Origin: Pseudomonas sp. Ant30-3
Lineage (GTDB): Bacteria; Pseudomonadota; Gammaproteobacteria; Pseudomonadales; Pseudomonadaceae
Assembly: GCF_000690905.1 (NCBI RefSeq)
Contig: NZ_JMCL01000075.1
Coordinates: forward strand, 1-57,996
Reading direction: 5' to 3'
Length of the DNA stretch: 57,996 nucleotides
The notes under the pieces were generated by a model. That model was not told the DNA's origin. It ran no database searches and saw only the letters and a list, made by a program, of their open reading frames with translations. Below, in pieces: positions 43,516 to 51,694 of the stretch (position 1 is the first letter of the stretch; each line of letters begins with the position of its first letter). Position numbers and translations under genes: made by a program.

Positions 43516-44361
43516 CTACCCCTTGACCGCGCCGGCCGTCAGCCCACGCAGGAAATACTTGCCAGCGAATATGTAGACCAGCAGTGTCGGCAGCCCGGCG
43601 ATCATCGCGGCGGCCATATCAACGTTGTATTCCTTGGCCCCGGTGCTGGTGTTGACCAAGTTGTTGAGGGCCACGGTAATTGGCTGGGCGTCGCCACTGG
43701 CGAAGACCACGCCGAACAGAAAGTCATTCCAGATTTGCGTGAACTGCCAGATCAGGCAGACCATCACGATCGGGATCGACATCGGCAGCAGGATCTTCCA
43801 GAAAATCGTGAAGAAGCCCGCGCCATCCAGACGCGCCGCCTTGACCAGCGCATCCGGAATGCTCACGTAGTAGTTGCGGAAAAACAGCGTGGTGAACGCC
43901 AGGCCGTAAACCACGTGGACCAGTACCAGGCCGGTGGTGGTGTTGGCCAAACCGAATTTGCCGAGGGTGAATGAAGCCGGCAGCAGAACGGTCTGGAACG
44001 GCAGGAAGCAGCCGAACAGCAACAGACCGAAAAACAATTGCGAACCACGGAAGCGCCACATCGATAGCACGTAGCCGTTCATTGCACCGATGAAGGTCGA
44101 GATCAGAACGGCTGGCACGGTGATTTTTACCGAGTTCCAGAAGTAGCCGCCTACGGTGTCCCAGGCTTTGATCCAGCCGATGCCGTCGATCACTTGCGGC
44201 CAGCTCAGCAGGTTGCCGGTGCGGATGTCATCCGGGGTTTTGAAACTGGTCAGCAGCATGACCACCAGCGGGATCAGATAGATTGCCGCCGCCAGCAACA
44301 ACGTTGCGTAGATCGCGACGCGGCTGAAGCTGAGCGCCGGTTTTCCGAGTTGATTACTCAT
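43516..44361 (-). CDS. gltG: Glucose ABC transporter permease GltG
   Basis: The 281-residue membrane protein has six hydrophobic segments. The EAA loop (D-A-L-V-K-A-A-R-L-D-G-A-G-F near 185-198) is the contact for the ATPase. It is the second inner-membrane subunit with GltF, as in GtsC. Start 44361 overlaps the gltF stop by 8 bases. Confidence 0.93.
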   Translation of the reverse strand: MSNQLGKPALSFSRVAIYATLLLAAAIYLIPLVVMLLTSFKTPDDIRTGNLLSWPQVIDGIGWIKAWDTVGGYFWNSVKITVPAVLISTFIGAMNGYVLSMWRFRGSQLFFGLLLFGCFLPFQTVLLPASFTLGKFGLANTTTGLVLVHVVYGLAFTTLFFRNYYVSIPDALVKAARLDGAGFFTIFWKILLPMSIPIVMVCLIWQFTQIWNDFLFGVVFASGDAQPITVALNNLVNTSTGAKEYNVDMAAAMIAGLPTLLVYIFAGKYFLRGLTAGAVKG

Positions 44362-45262
44362 GTCGTTTGCCCCGCAGCTCGGAGTACAGGTACGGCACCA
44401 GAATCGCCAGGATCGCGCCGAGCATCATCATGGCGCTGGCTGAACCGATGCCCATCTGGCCGCGACTGAAAGTGAAGGAATACATGAACATCGCCGGCAG
44501 GTCGGAGGAATAACCCGGACCACCTGCGGTCATCGCCGCCACCAGGTCGAAGCTTTTGATCGCAATGTGCGCGAGGATCATGAAAGCGCTGAAGAACACC
44601 GGACGTAGGCTCGGCAGCACGATTTTCATGTAGATGGTCGGCAAACTCGCGCCGTCAACCTGCGCGGCACGGATGATCGATTGATCGACCCCGCGCAGGC
44701 CGGCCAGGAACATCGCCATGACAAAGCCCGAGGCTTGCCACACGGCAGCGATCACCAGGCAGTACACCACGCGATCCTGATCCACCAGCCAGTCGAGACG
44801 GAAGCCTTCCCAGCCCCAGTCGCGCAGCATTTTGTCCAGGCCAAGGCCGGGGTTGAGCAGCCACTTCCACGCGGTACCAGTAACGATCATCGAGAGCGCC
44901 ATCGGGTACAGGTAAACCGTGCGGATGAATCCTTCCTTGCGGATGCGCTGATCGAGCAGCACGGCAAGGAATACGCCCAGCACCAGGCTGATGCCGATGA
45001 ACATGCCGCCGAACAGTGCGAGGTTTTTGCTCGCGACCCACCAGCGATCGTTGTCCATCAGGCGCATGTATTGCTGCAGGCCGACCCACTTGTAGCTCGG
45101 CATGAAGCTGGAATTGGTGAAGGACAGGACGAATGTCCAGATGATGTAACCGTAAAAACCAACCAACACGATGAGCATGCTTGGCGCGAGTACCAACTTG
45201 GGTAACCAGCGTTGCAGCGCATCGAACGGTGAGGCTTTGCTTAAAACCGCCACAGAGCTCAT
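44354..45262 (-). CDS. gltF: Glucose ABC transporter permease GltF
   Basis: The 302-residue membrane protein has six segments; the EAA-like loop is S-I-I-R-A-A-Q-V-D-G-A-S-L near 207-219. It pairs with GltG (GtsB/GtsC). The ATG at 45262 (M-S-S-V-A-V-L-S-K) is chosen; further upstream reading runs into the REP repeat. It is separated from gltB by about 155 bases with that repeat. Confidence 0.92.
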   Translation of the reverse strand: MSSVAVLSKASPFDALQRWLPKLVLAPSMLIVLVGFYGYIIWTFVLSFTNSSFMPSYKWVGLQQYMRLMDNDRWWVASKNLALFGGMFIGISLVLGVFLAVLLDQRIRKEGFIRTVYLYPMALSMIVTGTAWKWLLNPGLGLDKMLRDWGWEGFRLDWLVDQDRVVYCLVIAAVWQASGFVMAMFLAGLRGVDQSIIRAAQVDGASLPTIYMKIVLPSLRPVFFSAFMILAHIAIKSFDLVAAMTAGGPGYSSDLPAMFMYSFTFSRGQMGIGSASAMMMLGAILAILVPYLYSELRGKRHE

Positions 45263-45308
45263 CGGGATAATCCAGGTGAATAGGGAAGTGATATCGACGC
45301 AGACCCGG

Positions 45309-45400
45309 TGTGGGAGCGAGCCTGCTCGCGAAGGCGGTGTATCCGTCAACTTCATTTCTGAATGTCAGACCGCTTTCGCGAGCAGGCTTGCTCCTACAGG
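45309..45400. repeat. REPIN between gltB and gltF
   Basis: GTGTGGGAGCGAGCCTGCTC at about 45308-45327 and its inverted copy TCGCGAGCAGGCTTGCTCCT at about 45376-45395 with a 45-base spacer. It lies between the binding-protein gene and its permeases. A hairpin there typically lets the upstream binding-protein mRNA be more stable than the permease part. Confidence 0.85.
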
Positions 45401-45418
45401 GATTACCAACGCCGCGGG

Positions 45419-46717
45419 TTACTGCGCAGCTTTGATAGCCGACGCCAGTTGACCGCTGGCCTTGGCCGGGTCTGCATCTTTATCGTTCATGAAGTTGGTG
45501 ACCACGTCGAAGATCGCGCCTTGCACGGCCAGGGAAGTGGCCATGTTGTGCGCCATGCTTGGCTGCAGGCCGCCGGTTTTCTCGTCTGCCAGGAAGTCCT
45601 TGGCAGCTGTTTGTGCGCAGGAATCGAAGCCAAGTGCGCTCATGTCGTTAAGCATGTCGGTGCGCACCGGGATCGAGCCTTTGTTGATGCTGAAGACTTT
45701 CTGGAAGTCTTTGCCCAGAGCGACCTTGGCCAGGTCCTGTTGAGCGGCGATATCGCCCTTGCGATCAGCCTTGAGCTTGAACACGGCCAGCGAATCGATG
45801 TTGTAGGTGAAGGCTTTCTCGGTGCCTGGGAATGGCACGCACTGGTAATCCTTGCCGGCCACTTTACCGGCAGCGGTCCATTCGCTTTTCGCCCAGTCGC
45901 CCATCATCTGCATACCGGCCTTGCCGTTGATGACGTCGGCGGCAGCGATGTTCCAGTCACGCCCGGCGCGGTTCTGGTCCATATAACCGGTGAGTTTTTT
46001 CAGCTCGGTGAACGCTTTGGTCATCTCCGGCCCGGAGAGGGTTTTCTGATCGAGGTCGACCAAGGCTTTCTTGTAACCGTCGGCGCCCATGACCGAGAGC
46101 ACGATGTCTTCAAACACAGTGCTGTCCTGCCACGGTTGGCCACCGTGGGCCAGAGCGATGAAACCGGCAGCCTTCAGCTTGTCGCCGGCGGCATAAAATT
46201 CTTCGAGGGTGGTCGGGGCTTTGTCGATCCCGGCTTTCTTGAATACTTGCGGGTTGATCCACAGCCAGTTGACGCGGTGAATGTTCACCGGAACAGCGAC
46301 GTAATCGCCTTCGTACTTGACGGTATCGGAGACTTTTTTGATCAGCAGGTTATCCCAGCCTTCAGCCTTGGCGACGTCGGTGAGGGTATCGGTGCTGAGC
46401 AGGCCGGTGCTGCCCCATTCCTGGATGTCCGGGCCTTTGATCTGGGCGACGCCCGGCGGGTTACCGGCCACTGCGCGGCTTTTCAATACGGTCATGGCCG
46501 TGGAGCCACCGCCGCCGGCCACTGCGCCGTCCTTCCAGGTAAAGCCATCTTTTTCGACCTGGGCCTTGAGCACATCGACCGCTGCTTTTTCACCACCCGA
46601 TGTCCACCAGTGAACGACTTCCACGGATCCTTTGGATTCGGCGGCAAGCACACTGAGAGGAAGCGCAGAGAGGGAGGCGAGAGAAATGACAGTAGCGAGG
46701 CGAGAAATCGCGTTCAT
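45419..46717 (-). CDS. gltB: Periplasmic glucose-binding protein
   Basis: The 432-residue protein has a signal peptide (residues about 1-25, P-L-S-V-L-A-A). It is a cluster-B solute-binding protein of the sugar type: V-V-H-W-W-T-S-G-G-E near 34-43 and G-M-Q-M-M-G-D-W-A near 268-276 are usual. It delivers glucose to GltFGK (GtsA). An AACAACAA motif lies 16 bases upstream of the start, in front of the AAAGG ribosome site. Confidence 0.94.
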   Translation of the reverse strand: MNAISRLATVISLASLSALPLSVLAAESKGSVEVVHWWTSGGEKAAVDVLKAQVEKDGFTWKDGAVAGGGGSTAMTVLKSRAVAGNPPGVAQIKGPDIQEWGSTGLLSTDTLTDVAKAEGWDNLLIKKVSDTVKYEGDYVAVPVNIHRVNWLWINPQVFKKAGIDKAPTTLEEFYAAGDKLKAAGFIALAHGGQPWQDSTVFEDIVLSVMGADGYKKALVDLDQKTLSGPEMTKAFTELKKLTGYMDQNRAGRDWNIAAADVINGKAGMQMMGDWAKSEWTAAGKVAGKDYQCVPFPGTEKAFTYNIDSLAVFKLKADRKGDIAAQQDLAKVALGKDFQKVFSINKGSIPVRTDMLNDMSALGFDSCAQTAAKDFLADEKTGGLQPSMAHNMATSLAVQGAIFDVVTNFMNDKDADPAKASGQLASAIKAAQ

Positions 46718-46732
46718 CTGGAAGTACCTTTC

Positions 46733-46740
46733 TTGTTGTT
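46733..46740 (-). promoter_or_regulatory. Candidate Crc/Hfq motif in gltB leader
   Basis: AACAACAA on the minus strand (in ATAACAACAAGAAAGG) fits AANAANAA and abuts the ribosome site. In P. putida the homologous gtsA mRNA is a Crc target. Confidence 0.6.
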
Positions 46741-46833
46741 ATGCATGCAAGTCTGGTGCTTGCGCTGCACGGATTCTAAACAGGAGTCATCCCCTCGCAG
46801 GTAACGAAGGGACGCGTGAATGTCACAGCATGG

Positions 46834-48093
46834 TTACATAGAACCGCTCTGGGACAACCTTGCCAAGGCACTGGCCATGCTCGGCGCCAATGGCAGACGC
46901 GGGATCAACAGCGCTTGCCAGGCGTGATACAGGTCAGGCTTGCCCGGCCAGATATCATCACTTGGTCGGTTGAGCGGATCGAGTTCGTGGTGCCAGCTGC
47001 CATCGCAGCGGTCGATGAAATATTGTTCGCAGAAATCCCAGAACAGGCGATACCAGGATTCGTATTGCGCACCGCCTGTACGCTTCAATAAGGCGCTGGC
47101 TGCGGCGCTGGCTTCGCAATGGGTCCAGTGCAGACGATGGCGAACCACCGCGCGATTGTCCCAGTCGAGGGTGTAGACAATTCCCGGCGCGCCGTCGATG
47201 TTCCAGGCGTGCCGGCAGTTGTTGTCGAACAGCTTTTGCGCGTCGGTGGCCAGCCAGCCGGGCGTCAGCATGCCGGCCCGCACCCGCGACGCTTCGAGGT
47301 GCAGCAACAGCCGCGCCCATTCGAAACCATGGCCCGGCGTAGTGCCGTAGGGACGGAAACCGTCGGCCGGGTTGTCGCGGTTGTAGTCGCGCAACGGGTT
47401 CCAGTCGCGGTCGAAATGTTCGACCACCAGGTAATCATTGGCGGCGGCGTGGCCGTGGATCACGCGCTCGACGATACGTTGCGCACGGCTCAGCCAGTGA
47501 TTGTCTTCGGTGACATCGGCCAAAGCGAGAAAGGCTTCGGTGGCGTGCATGTTGCTGTTGGCGCCGCGGTAGCTTTCTTCTTCACTCCAGTCACGATTGA
47601 AGGATTCGCGCATCGCGCCCTCCTCTTCACTCCAGAACCAGGTGTCGATGATGTCGATGGCGTCATCCAGCAACACTTGGGCACCGGGGCGTTGCGCGAC
47701 CACAGCGGAACTCGCGGCGAGTGCGACGAACGCGTGCAGATAAGCATTCTTGCCGGTGTTGCCGTCGCGGTGCTCGGCGGTGGCGAACCAGCCCCCGTGT
47801 ACGGCGTCGCGCAACGGCCCGCGCAGGGCCTGAATGCCGTGGTCGACCAGCCCGGCAAAACCCGGCAAGCCCTGGATGTGGGCCATGGCAAAGCTGTGGG
47901 TCATGCGCGCGGTGTTCATGGTTTCGGCGTGGGCGTTGGGCGGGAGCCGGCCCTTTTCATCGAGATTGCCGAAGCCTTCCGCAAGCTTCGATGCCTTGGC
48001 GAAGTCCAGCAGGCGCAAGCCCTCGATGGCGAGCCATTGCTGGTGGGCAGGTGCGTTCAGCCAACTGCTGAAGTCCGGATTGAAGGAGTCCAT
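46834..48093 (-). CDS. AGE-family sugar isomerase (mannose isomerase-like)
   Basis: The 419-residue protein is an (alpha/alpha)6-barrel of the N-acyl-glucosamine 2-epimerase family. T-A-R-M-T-H-S-F-A-M-A near 62-72, G-G-W-F near 101-104, H-A-T-E-A-F-L-A near 182-189 and H-W-T-H-C-E-A-S-A near 317-325 hold the expected active-site His and Glu positions. The closest known activity is D-mannose to D-fructose isomerisation. It lies between the sensor kinase and gltB in the same direction, and its leader has a Crc-type motif, so it is controlled with glucose uptake. Confidence 0.82.
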   Translation of the reverse strand: MDSFNPDFSSWLNAPAHQQWLAIEGLRLLDFAKASKLAEGFGNLDEKGRLPPNAHAETMNTARMTHSFAMAHIQGLPGFAGLVDHGIQALRGPLRDAVHGGWFATAEHRDGNTGKNAYLHAFVALAASSAVVAQRPGAQVLLDDAIDIIDTWFWSEEEGAMRESFNRDWSEEESYRGANSNMHATEAFLALADVTEDNHWLSRAQRIVERVIHGHAAANDYLVVEHFDRDWNPLRDYNRDNPADGFRPYGTTPGHGFEWARLLLHLEASRVRAGMLTPGWLATDAQKLFDNNCRHAWNIDGAPGIVYTLDWDNRAVVRHRLHWTHCEASAAASALLKRTGGAQYESWYRLFWDFCEQYFIDRCDGSWHHELDPLNRPSDDIWPGKPDLYHAWQALLIPRLPLAPSMASALARLSQSGSM

Positions 48094-48106
48094 GAGGTGC
48101 CTGTTT

Positions 48107-48114
48107 TTGTTGTT
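48107..48114 (-). promoter_or_regulatory. Candidate Crc/Hfq motif before the isomerase gene
   Basis: AACAACAA followed by AAACAGG on the minus strand, 13 bases before the ATG. Confidence 0.5.
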
Positions 48115-48224
48115 ATGACTGAGGGGCAGTCTAAACAACGGGCAGTGGCGAGCTTGTAACGAAGCGGGCAGGTTTTGTCACTGGCCTGTGACATTCAGCC
48201 CGATCCTTAAGTGAGCGATGACCT

Positions 48225-48357
48225 GTGGCGAGGGGCTTGCCCCCGTTGAGTGGCGCAGCAGTCGTAAAATCTGCGACCTGATTTTTACAGGCAGTCTGTG
48301 GGTGATGGTTTTGGGGACCGCTTCGCGCTCCAACGGGGGCGAGCCCCCTCGCCACAG
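48225..48357. repeat. REP pair, GTGGCGAGGGG type
   Basis: CTGTGGCGAGGGGCTTGCCC at 48224-48243 and its inverted copy GGGCGAGCCCCCTCGCCACAG at 48337-48357 with related GC-rich inner parts. It lies between the kinase gene and the isomerase gene. Confidence 0.8.
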
Positions 48358-48364
48358 AGTGGCG

Positions 48365-49834
48365 TCAGTCGATGGAGCGTGGCAACTGCAACGTCACCCG
48401 CAACCCGCCTTCGCGCAAATTCTGCAGGCTGACTTCGCCGCCATGACTGTGGGCAATGTTGCGCGCAATGCCCAGTCCCAACCCGTAACCCTGCTGCTGT
48501 CCGGCAAGGCGAAAATGCGGTTCGAACACCTGCTCCATGCGTTGCTCAGGTACCCCCGGGCCTTCGTCGTCGACATGCAGGACAAAGGCGTTTTCGTCAT
48601 CATCAATATGCAGGTGCGCGTTTTGCCCGTACTTCAACGCGTTGTCGATCAGGTTACCGATGCAACGCTTCAGCGCCAGCGGTTTGCCGGGATACGCCGC
48701 CAGTGCCCTCCCGTGCTGGGTGACGCGGCCGTTGCCATTGGGCGCCAGGTAGGGCTCCACCAGACAATCGAGCACATGATTGAGGTCCACCGGCTCGATG
48801 TTTTCGTGAATGTCGGTGTCTTTGACGCATTGCAGAGCGCCCTTCACCAGCAGTTCCAGCTCATCCAGATCGCGACCGAACTTGGCTTGCAGCTTCTCGT
48901 CTTCCAGCAGTTCGACACGCAACCTCAGGCGCGTGATCGGCGTGCGCAGGTCATGGGAAATCGCGCTGAACAGTTGACTGCGCTCGGTCAGATAACGGCT
49001 GATGCGTTCGCGCATGGCATTGAACGCGCGCCCCACTTCCACCACTTCACTGCCACCACCCTCGGCCACGGGCAGCACGTCGGCGCCCAGCGACATCTCA
49101 CGCGCCGCACGGGCCAGACGCTTGAGCGGCCGGCTCTGCCAGTGCACCAGCACGCCGATAAACAACAGCAAAAAACCACTGGTGAGGATGATGAACCAGA
49201 CTTGTTGCTTGGGCAGGCCTTGCTCTTCAAGGCTGGTGTAGGGTTCGGGCAGCAGCGAAGCGATGTACAGCCATTCCCCTGGTGCCATCTGGATTTGCGT
49301 GACCAGCACCGGCGGATTGACCGGCTCCAGGGTCAGCGCGTAGTGCGCCCACGAGCGCGGCAGTTCATCGAGTTTCAATCCGCCGTTGAATATCCGCAGG
49401 TCCTCGGGGCTGACGAAGGTCACGGAAATGTCGGCGTCCTGGCCCAGGGACTGACGCAGCACTTCGTCCACAGCTTTGAGCACCGCCGCTTTGCGCGGGG
49501 TCGTCGGCAGCACTTCCATGCCCAGCGGTTTGTCGTTGAGCGTCACCACGAATCGGGTGCCGCCCATGCTGCGCAACTGATCGAGCACCAGCGGCCGGAA
49601 GGCCACCGGCAGCGATCGGAAATAACTGACGCTGGCGGTCATCGAATGAGCCAGGCTGCGGGCGCTGGTGACCAACCCCTCAAGCTGGGTGGCGCGCAAT
49701 TGCGAGACCCAGATCACGCTCGACAGTGCTTGGGCAAACAGCACCGCCAGCAGCGTCAGCAGCAACATCCGTCCGAGCAGGGAGCGAGGCACCGGCACTT
49801 TGCCAGCAAGTTTGCGTAAAAAATCAGTGACCAT
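48365..49834 (-). CDS. gltS: Sensor histidine kinase of the glucose system (GltS/GtrS)
   Basis: The 489-residue inner-membrane kinase has helices near 20-42 and 215-235, a periplasmic sensor between them, HAMP about 236-290, the phosphorylated His in S-A-I-S-H-D-L-R-T-P near 293 and an ATPase domain with N-L-I-D-N-A-L-K-Y and G-L-G-L-G-I-A. In P. aeruginosa the homologue senses 2-ketogluconate and 6-phosphogluconate. It overlaps gltR by 11 bases; start 49834 is preferred over 49849. Confidence 0.9.
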   Translation of the reverse strand: MVTDFLRKLAGKVPVPRSLLGRMLLLTLLAVLFAQALSSVIWVSQLRATQLEGLVTSARSLAHSMTASVSYFRSLPVAFRPLVLDQLRSMGGTRFVVTLNDKPLGMEVLPTTPRKAAVLKAVDEVLRQSLGQDADISVTFVSPEDLRIFNGGLKLDELPRSWAHYALTLEPVNPPVLVTQIQMAPGEWLYIASLLPEPYTSLEEQGLPKQQVWFIILTSGFLLLFIGVLVHWQSRPLKRLARAAREMSLGADVLPVAEGGGSEVVEVGRAFNAMRERISRYLTERSQLFSAISHDLRTPITRLRLRVELLEDEKLQAKFGRDLDELELLVKGALQCVKDTDIHENIEPVDLNHVLDCLVEPYLAPNGNGRVTQHGRALAAYPGKPLALKRCIGNLIDNALKYGQNAHLHIDDDENAFVLHVDDEGPGVPEQRMEQVFEPHFRLAGQQQGYGLGLGIARNIAHSHGGEVSLQNLREGGLRVTLQLPRSID

Positions 49835-50555
49835 TGCTGGCAACCACATTGGCTGCCAATTGATAGCCGCTGCCGCGCACCGTACGGATCAGGCGTGGCG
49901 GCTTATCGGTGTCGCGCAGGCGTTGGCGCAAGCGGCTGACGGCCATGTCGACGATACGATCGAGCGGCATCAGGTCGCGGCCACGGGTGGCATTGCCGAT
50001 GGTGTCGCGGTCGAGGATTTCCTGCGGGTGATCAAGGAACAGTTTCAGCAGGGCAAAATCGGCGCCGGAGAGAATCACTTCCTCGCCGTCTGTGTGAAAC
50101 AGTCGATGGCTGACCATGTCCAGGCGCCAGTCGTCAAAGGCAAGTACTTCCCCGCCGAAGCGTTCCTGACCGAACTGGGCACGGCGCAACAGCGCCTTGA
50201 TGCGCGCCTGCAGTTCACGCGGACTGAAAGGTTTACCGAGGTAATCATCGGCGCCCAGCTCAAGACCGATGACGCGGTCGGCTTCGTCGGAACTGGCGGT
50301 GAGCATAATGATCGGCACTTGTGCCTGACGCGGGTGCTGGCGAACCCAGCGACACAAGCTGAAACCATCTTCGTCCGGCAGCATCACGTCGAGGATCACC
50401 AGATCGCTCGGTGCCTCGTTCAGGGCCTGGCGAAAGCCTGCGCCGTCGGGCGTGGTCCGTACCTGAAAACCGGCGCGGGTCAGGTAGGTGTCCAGCAACT
50501 CGCGTATCTCCTGATCGTCATCGACCAACAAAATCGACTTGTTGACTGAGCTCAC
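49824..50555 (-). CDS. gltR: Response regulator GltR (OmpR family)
   Basis: The 243-residue protein has a receiver domain with D12-D14 acidic pocket, phosphoacceptor Asp56 (V-I-L-D-V-M-L-P-D) and Lys106 region G-A-D-D-Y-L-G-K-P-F, and a C-terminal winged helix with R-T-V-R-G-S-G-Y. With GltS it controls oprB and the glt transporter. The start is GTG (50555), with AAGGACG upstream and an AACAACAA motif overlapping that site. Confidence 0.92.
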   Translation of the reverse strand: MSSVNKSILLVDDDQEIRELLDTYLTRAGFQVRTTPDGAGFRQALNEAPSDLVILDVMLPDEDGFSLCRWVRQHPRQAQVPIIMLTASSDEADRVIGLELGADDYLGKPFSPRELQARIKALLRRAQFGQERFGGEVLAFDDWRLDMVSHRLFHTDGEEVILSGADFALLKLFLDHPQEILDRDTIGNATRGRDLMPLDRIVDMAVSRLRQRLRDTDKPPRLIRTVRGSGYQLAANVVASNGH

Positions 50556-50567
50556 GGGGCGGCGTCC

Positions 50568-50575
50568 TTGTTGTT
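50568..50575 (-). promoter_or_regulatory. Candidate Crc/Hfq motif in gltR leader
   Basis: AACAACAA followed by GGACG on the minus strand, 13 bases before the GTG start. Confidence 0.5.
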
Positions 50576-50630
50576 TGAATTGGGGCGGATTATGCCTTAA
50601 GCACCGATTTTACAAACACCACAAAACCAC

Positions 50631-50722
50631 TGTAGGAGTGAGCCTGCTCGCGATTGAGGTTTTACATTCAACATTTCTGTCGACTGCACACACCGTCATC
50701 GCGAGCAGGCTCACTCCTACAT
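50631..50722. repeat. REPIN between glk and gltR
   Basis: GTAGGAGTGAGCCTGCTCGC at 50633-50652 and its inverted copy GCGAGCAGGCTCACTCCTAC at 50701-50720, with a 48-base spacer. Confidence 0.85.
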
Positions 50723-50734
50723 TTTGATCGCATT

Positions 50735-51694
50735 TCAAGCGGGGACGGATTGCTCGAGCGCCACACCCGCGCCCATCAACCCGGAATACGGCGCCGTCAC
50801 CAGCCACACCGGAATGCCTTTGAAGTAATCGCTCATGCAGCCCTTGTCGGCGAAGCACCTGGCGAAACCGCTTTCGACAAAAAAATCGGCAAATCGCGGA
50901 ATCACGCCACCAACGATGTACACGCCACCACGCGCACCCGTGGTCAGCACGTTATTGCCCGCCACGCGCCCGAGCCAGCAGCAGAACTGCTCCAGCACTT
51001 CCAGCGCAATCGGGTCGCCGGCCAGACCGGCCGCCGTCACCGATTCCGGCGAATCGAGCACCGGCTCATGACCGTCGACCGCGCAGATAGCCCGGTAGAC
51101 ACGCGGCAAACCGCTGCCGCACAAGGCCGTTTCAGCGCTGACGTGGCCGATCTCGTCAAAGATGTGCTGCCACAACTGGGTCTCACGCGGACTGCTCAGC
51201 GGCAGGTCAACATGCCCGCCCTCGCCCGGCAATGCTGCGAAACGGCCATCGCCGAGGTCAAGCAACGTGCCCACGCCAAGCCCCGTGCCCGGACCAATCA
51301 CCGCCGCTGGCCGCAACGGTTCCGGCGTGCCTTCGCACACCACGCGAAACTCGTCCGGCTGCAGACGGGTCATGCCGAGCGCCATCGCCGAAAAATCATT
51401 GATCAACGTCAGGTGATCAACCTGCAGCAGCCGGCAGAAATTCTTGCGGCTGAGCCGCCAGTGATTGTTGGTGAACTTGAACTCGTCACCGCCCACCGGA
51501 CCGGCCACCGACAGGCACACCGAGCCGATCGAGCCCAGCTCCAGACCCAGCCCGGTCATGTAGACCGCAATGGCCTCCTCCGGGCTGACATGGTCTGCCG
51601 TCGCCAGCACCTGAATTGATTCCAGCTGCTGGTTTTTCCACAACGCAAATCGTGCGTTGGTCCCACCGATGTCCCCGACCAAAGCCAGTTTCAA
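50735..51694 (-). CDS. glk: Glucokinase
   Basis: The 319-residue enzyme has the phosphate-binding G-D-I-G-G-T-N-A-R-F near residues 8-17 and the second ATP site G-P-G-T-G-L-G-V near 134-141, the bacterial (non-ROK) glucokinase pattern. It phosphorylates cytosolic glucose imported by GltBFGK. The start is TTG at 51694, whose bases overlap the edd stop (TTGA), so glk is translationally coupled to edd. Confidence 0.93.
   Translation of the reverse strand: MKLALVGDIGGTNARFALWKNQQLESIQVLATADHVSPEEAIAVYMTGLGLELGSIGSVCLSVAGPVGGDEFKFTNNHWRLSRKNFCRLLQVDHLTLINDFSAMALGMTRLQPDEFRVVCEGTPEPLRPAAVIGPGTGLGVGTLLDLGDGRFAALPGEGGHVDLPLSSPRETQLWQHIFDEIGHVSAETALCGSGLPRVYRAICAVDGHEPVLDSPESVTAAGLAGDPIALEVLEQFCCWLGRVAGNNVLTTGARGGVYIVGGVIPRFADFFVESGFARCFADKGCMSDYFKGIPVWLVTAPYSGLMGAGVALEQSVPA

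Noticed and set aside
45362..46804. 480-codon plus-strand frame
   Set aside because: It is antisense to gltB, which has a signal peptide and family motifs.
48218..49819. 533-codon plus-strand frame
   Set aside because: It is antisense to the GltS sensor kinase and its sequence is rich in H, Q and R, as is usual for such shadows in high-GC DNA.
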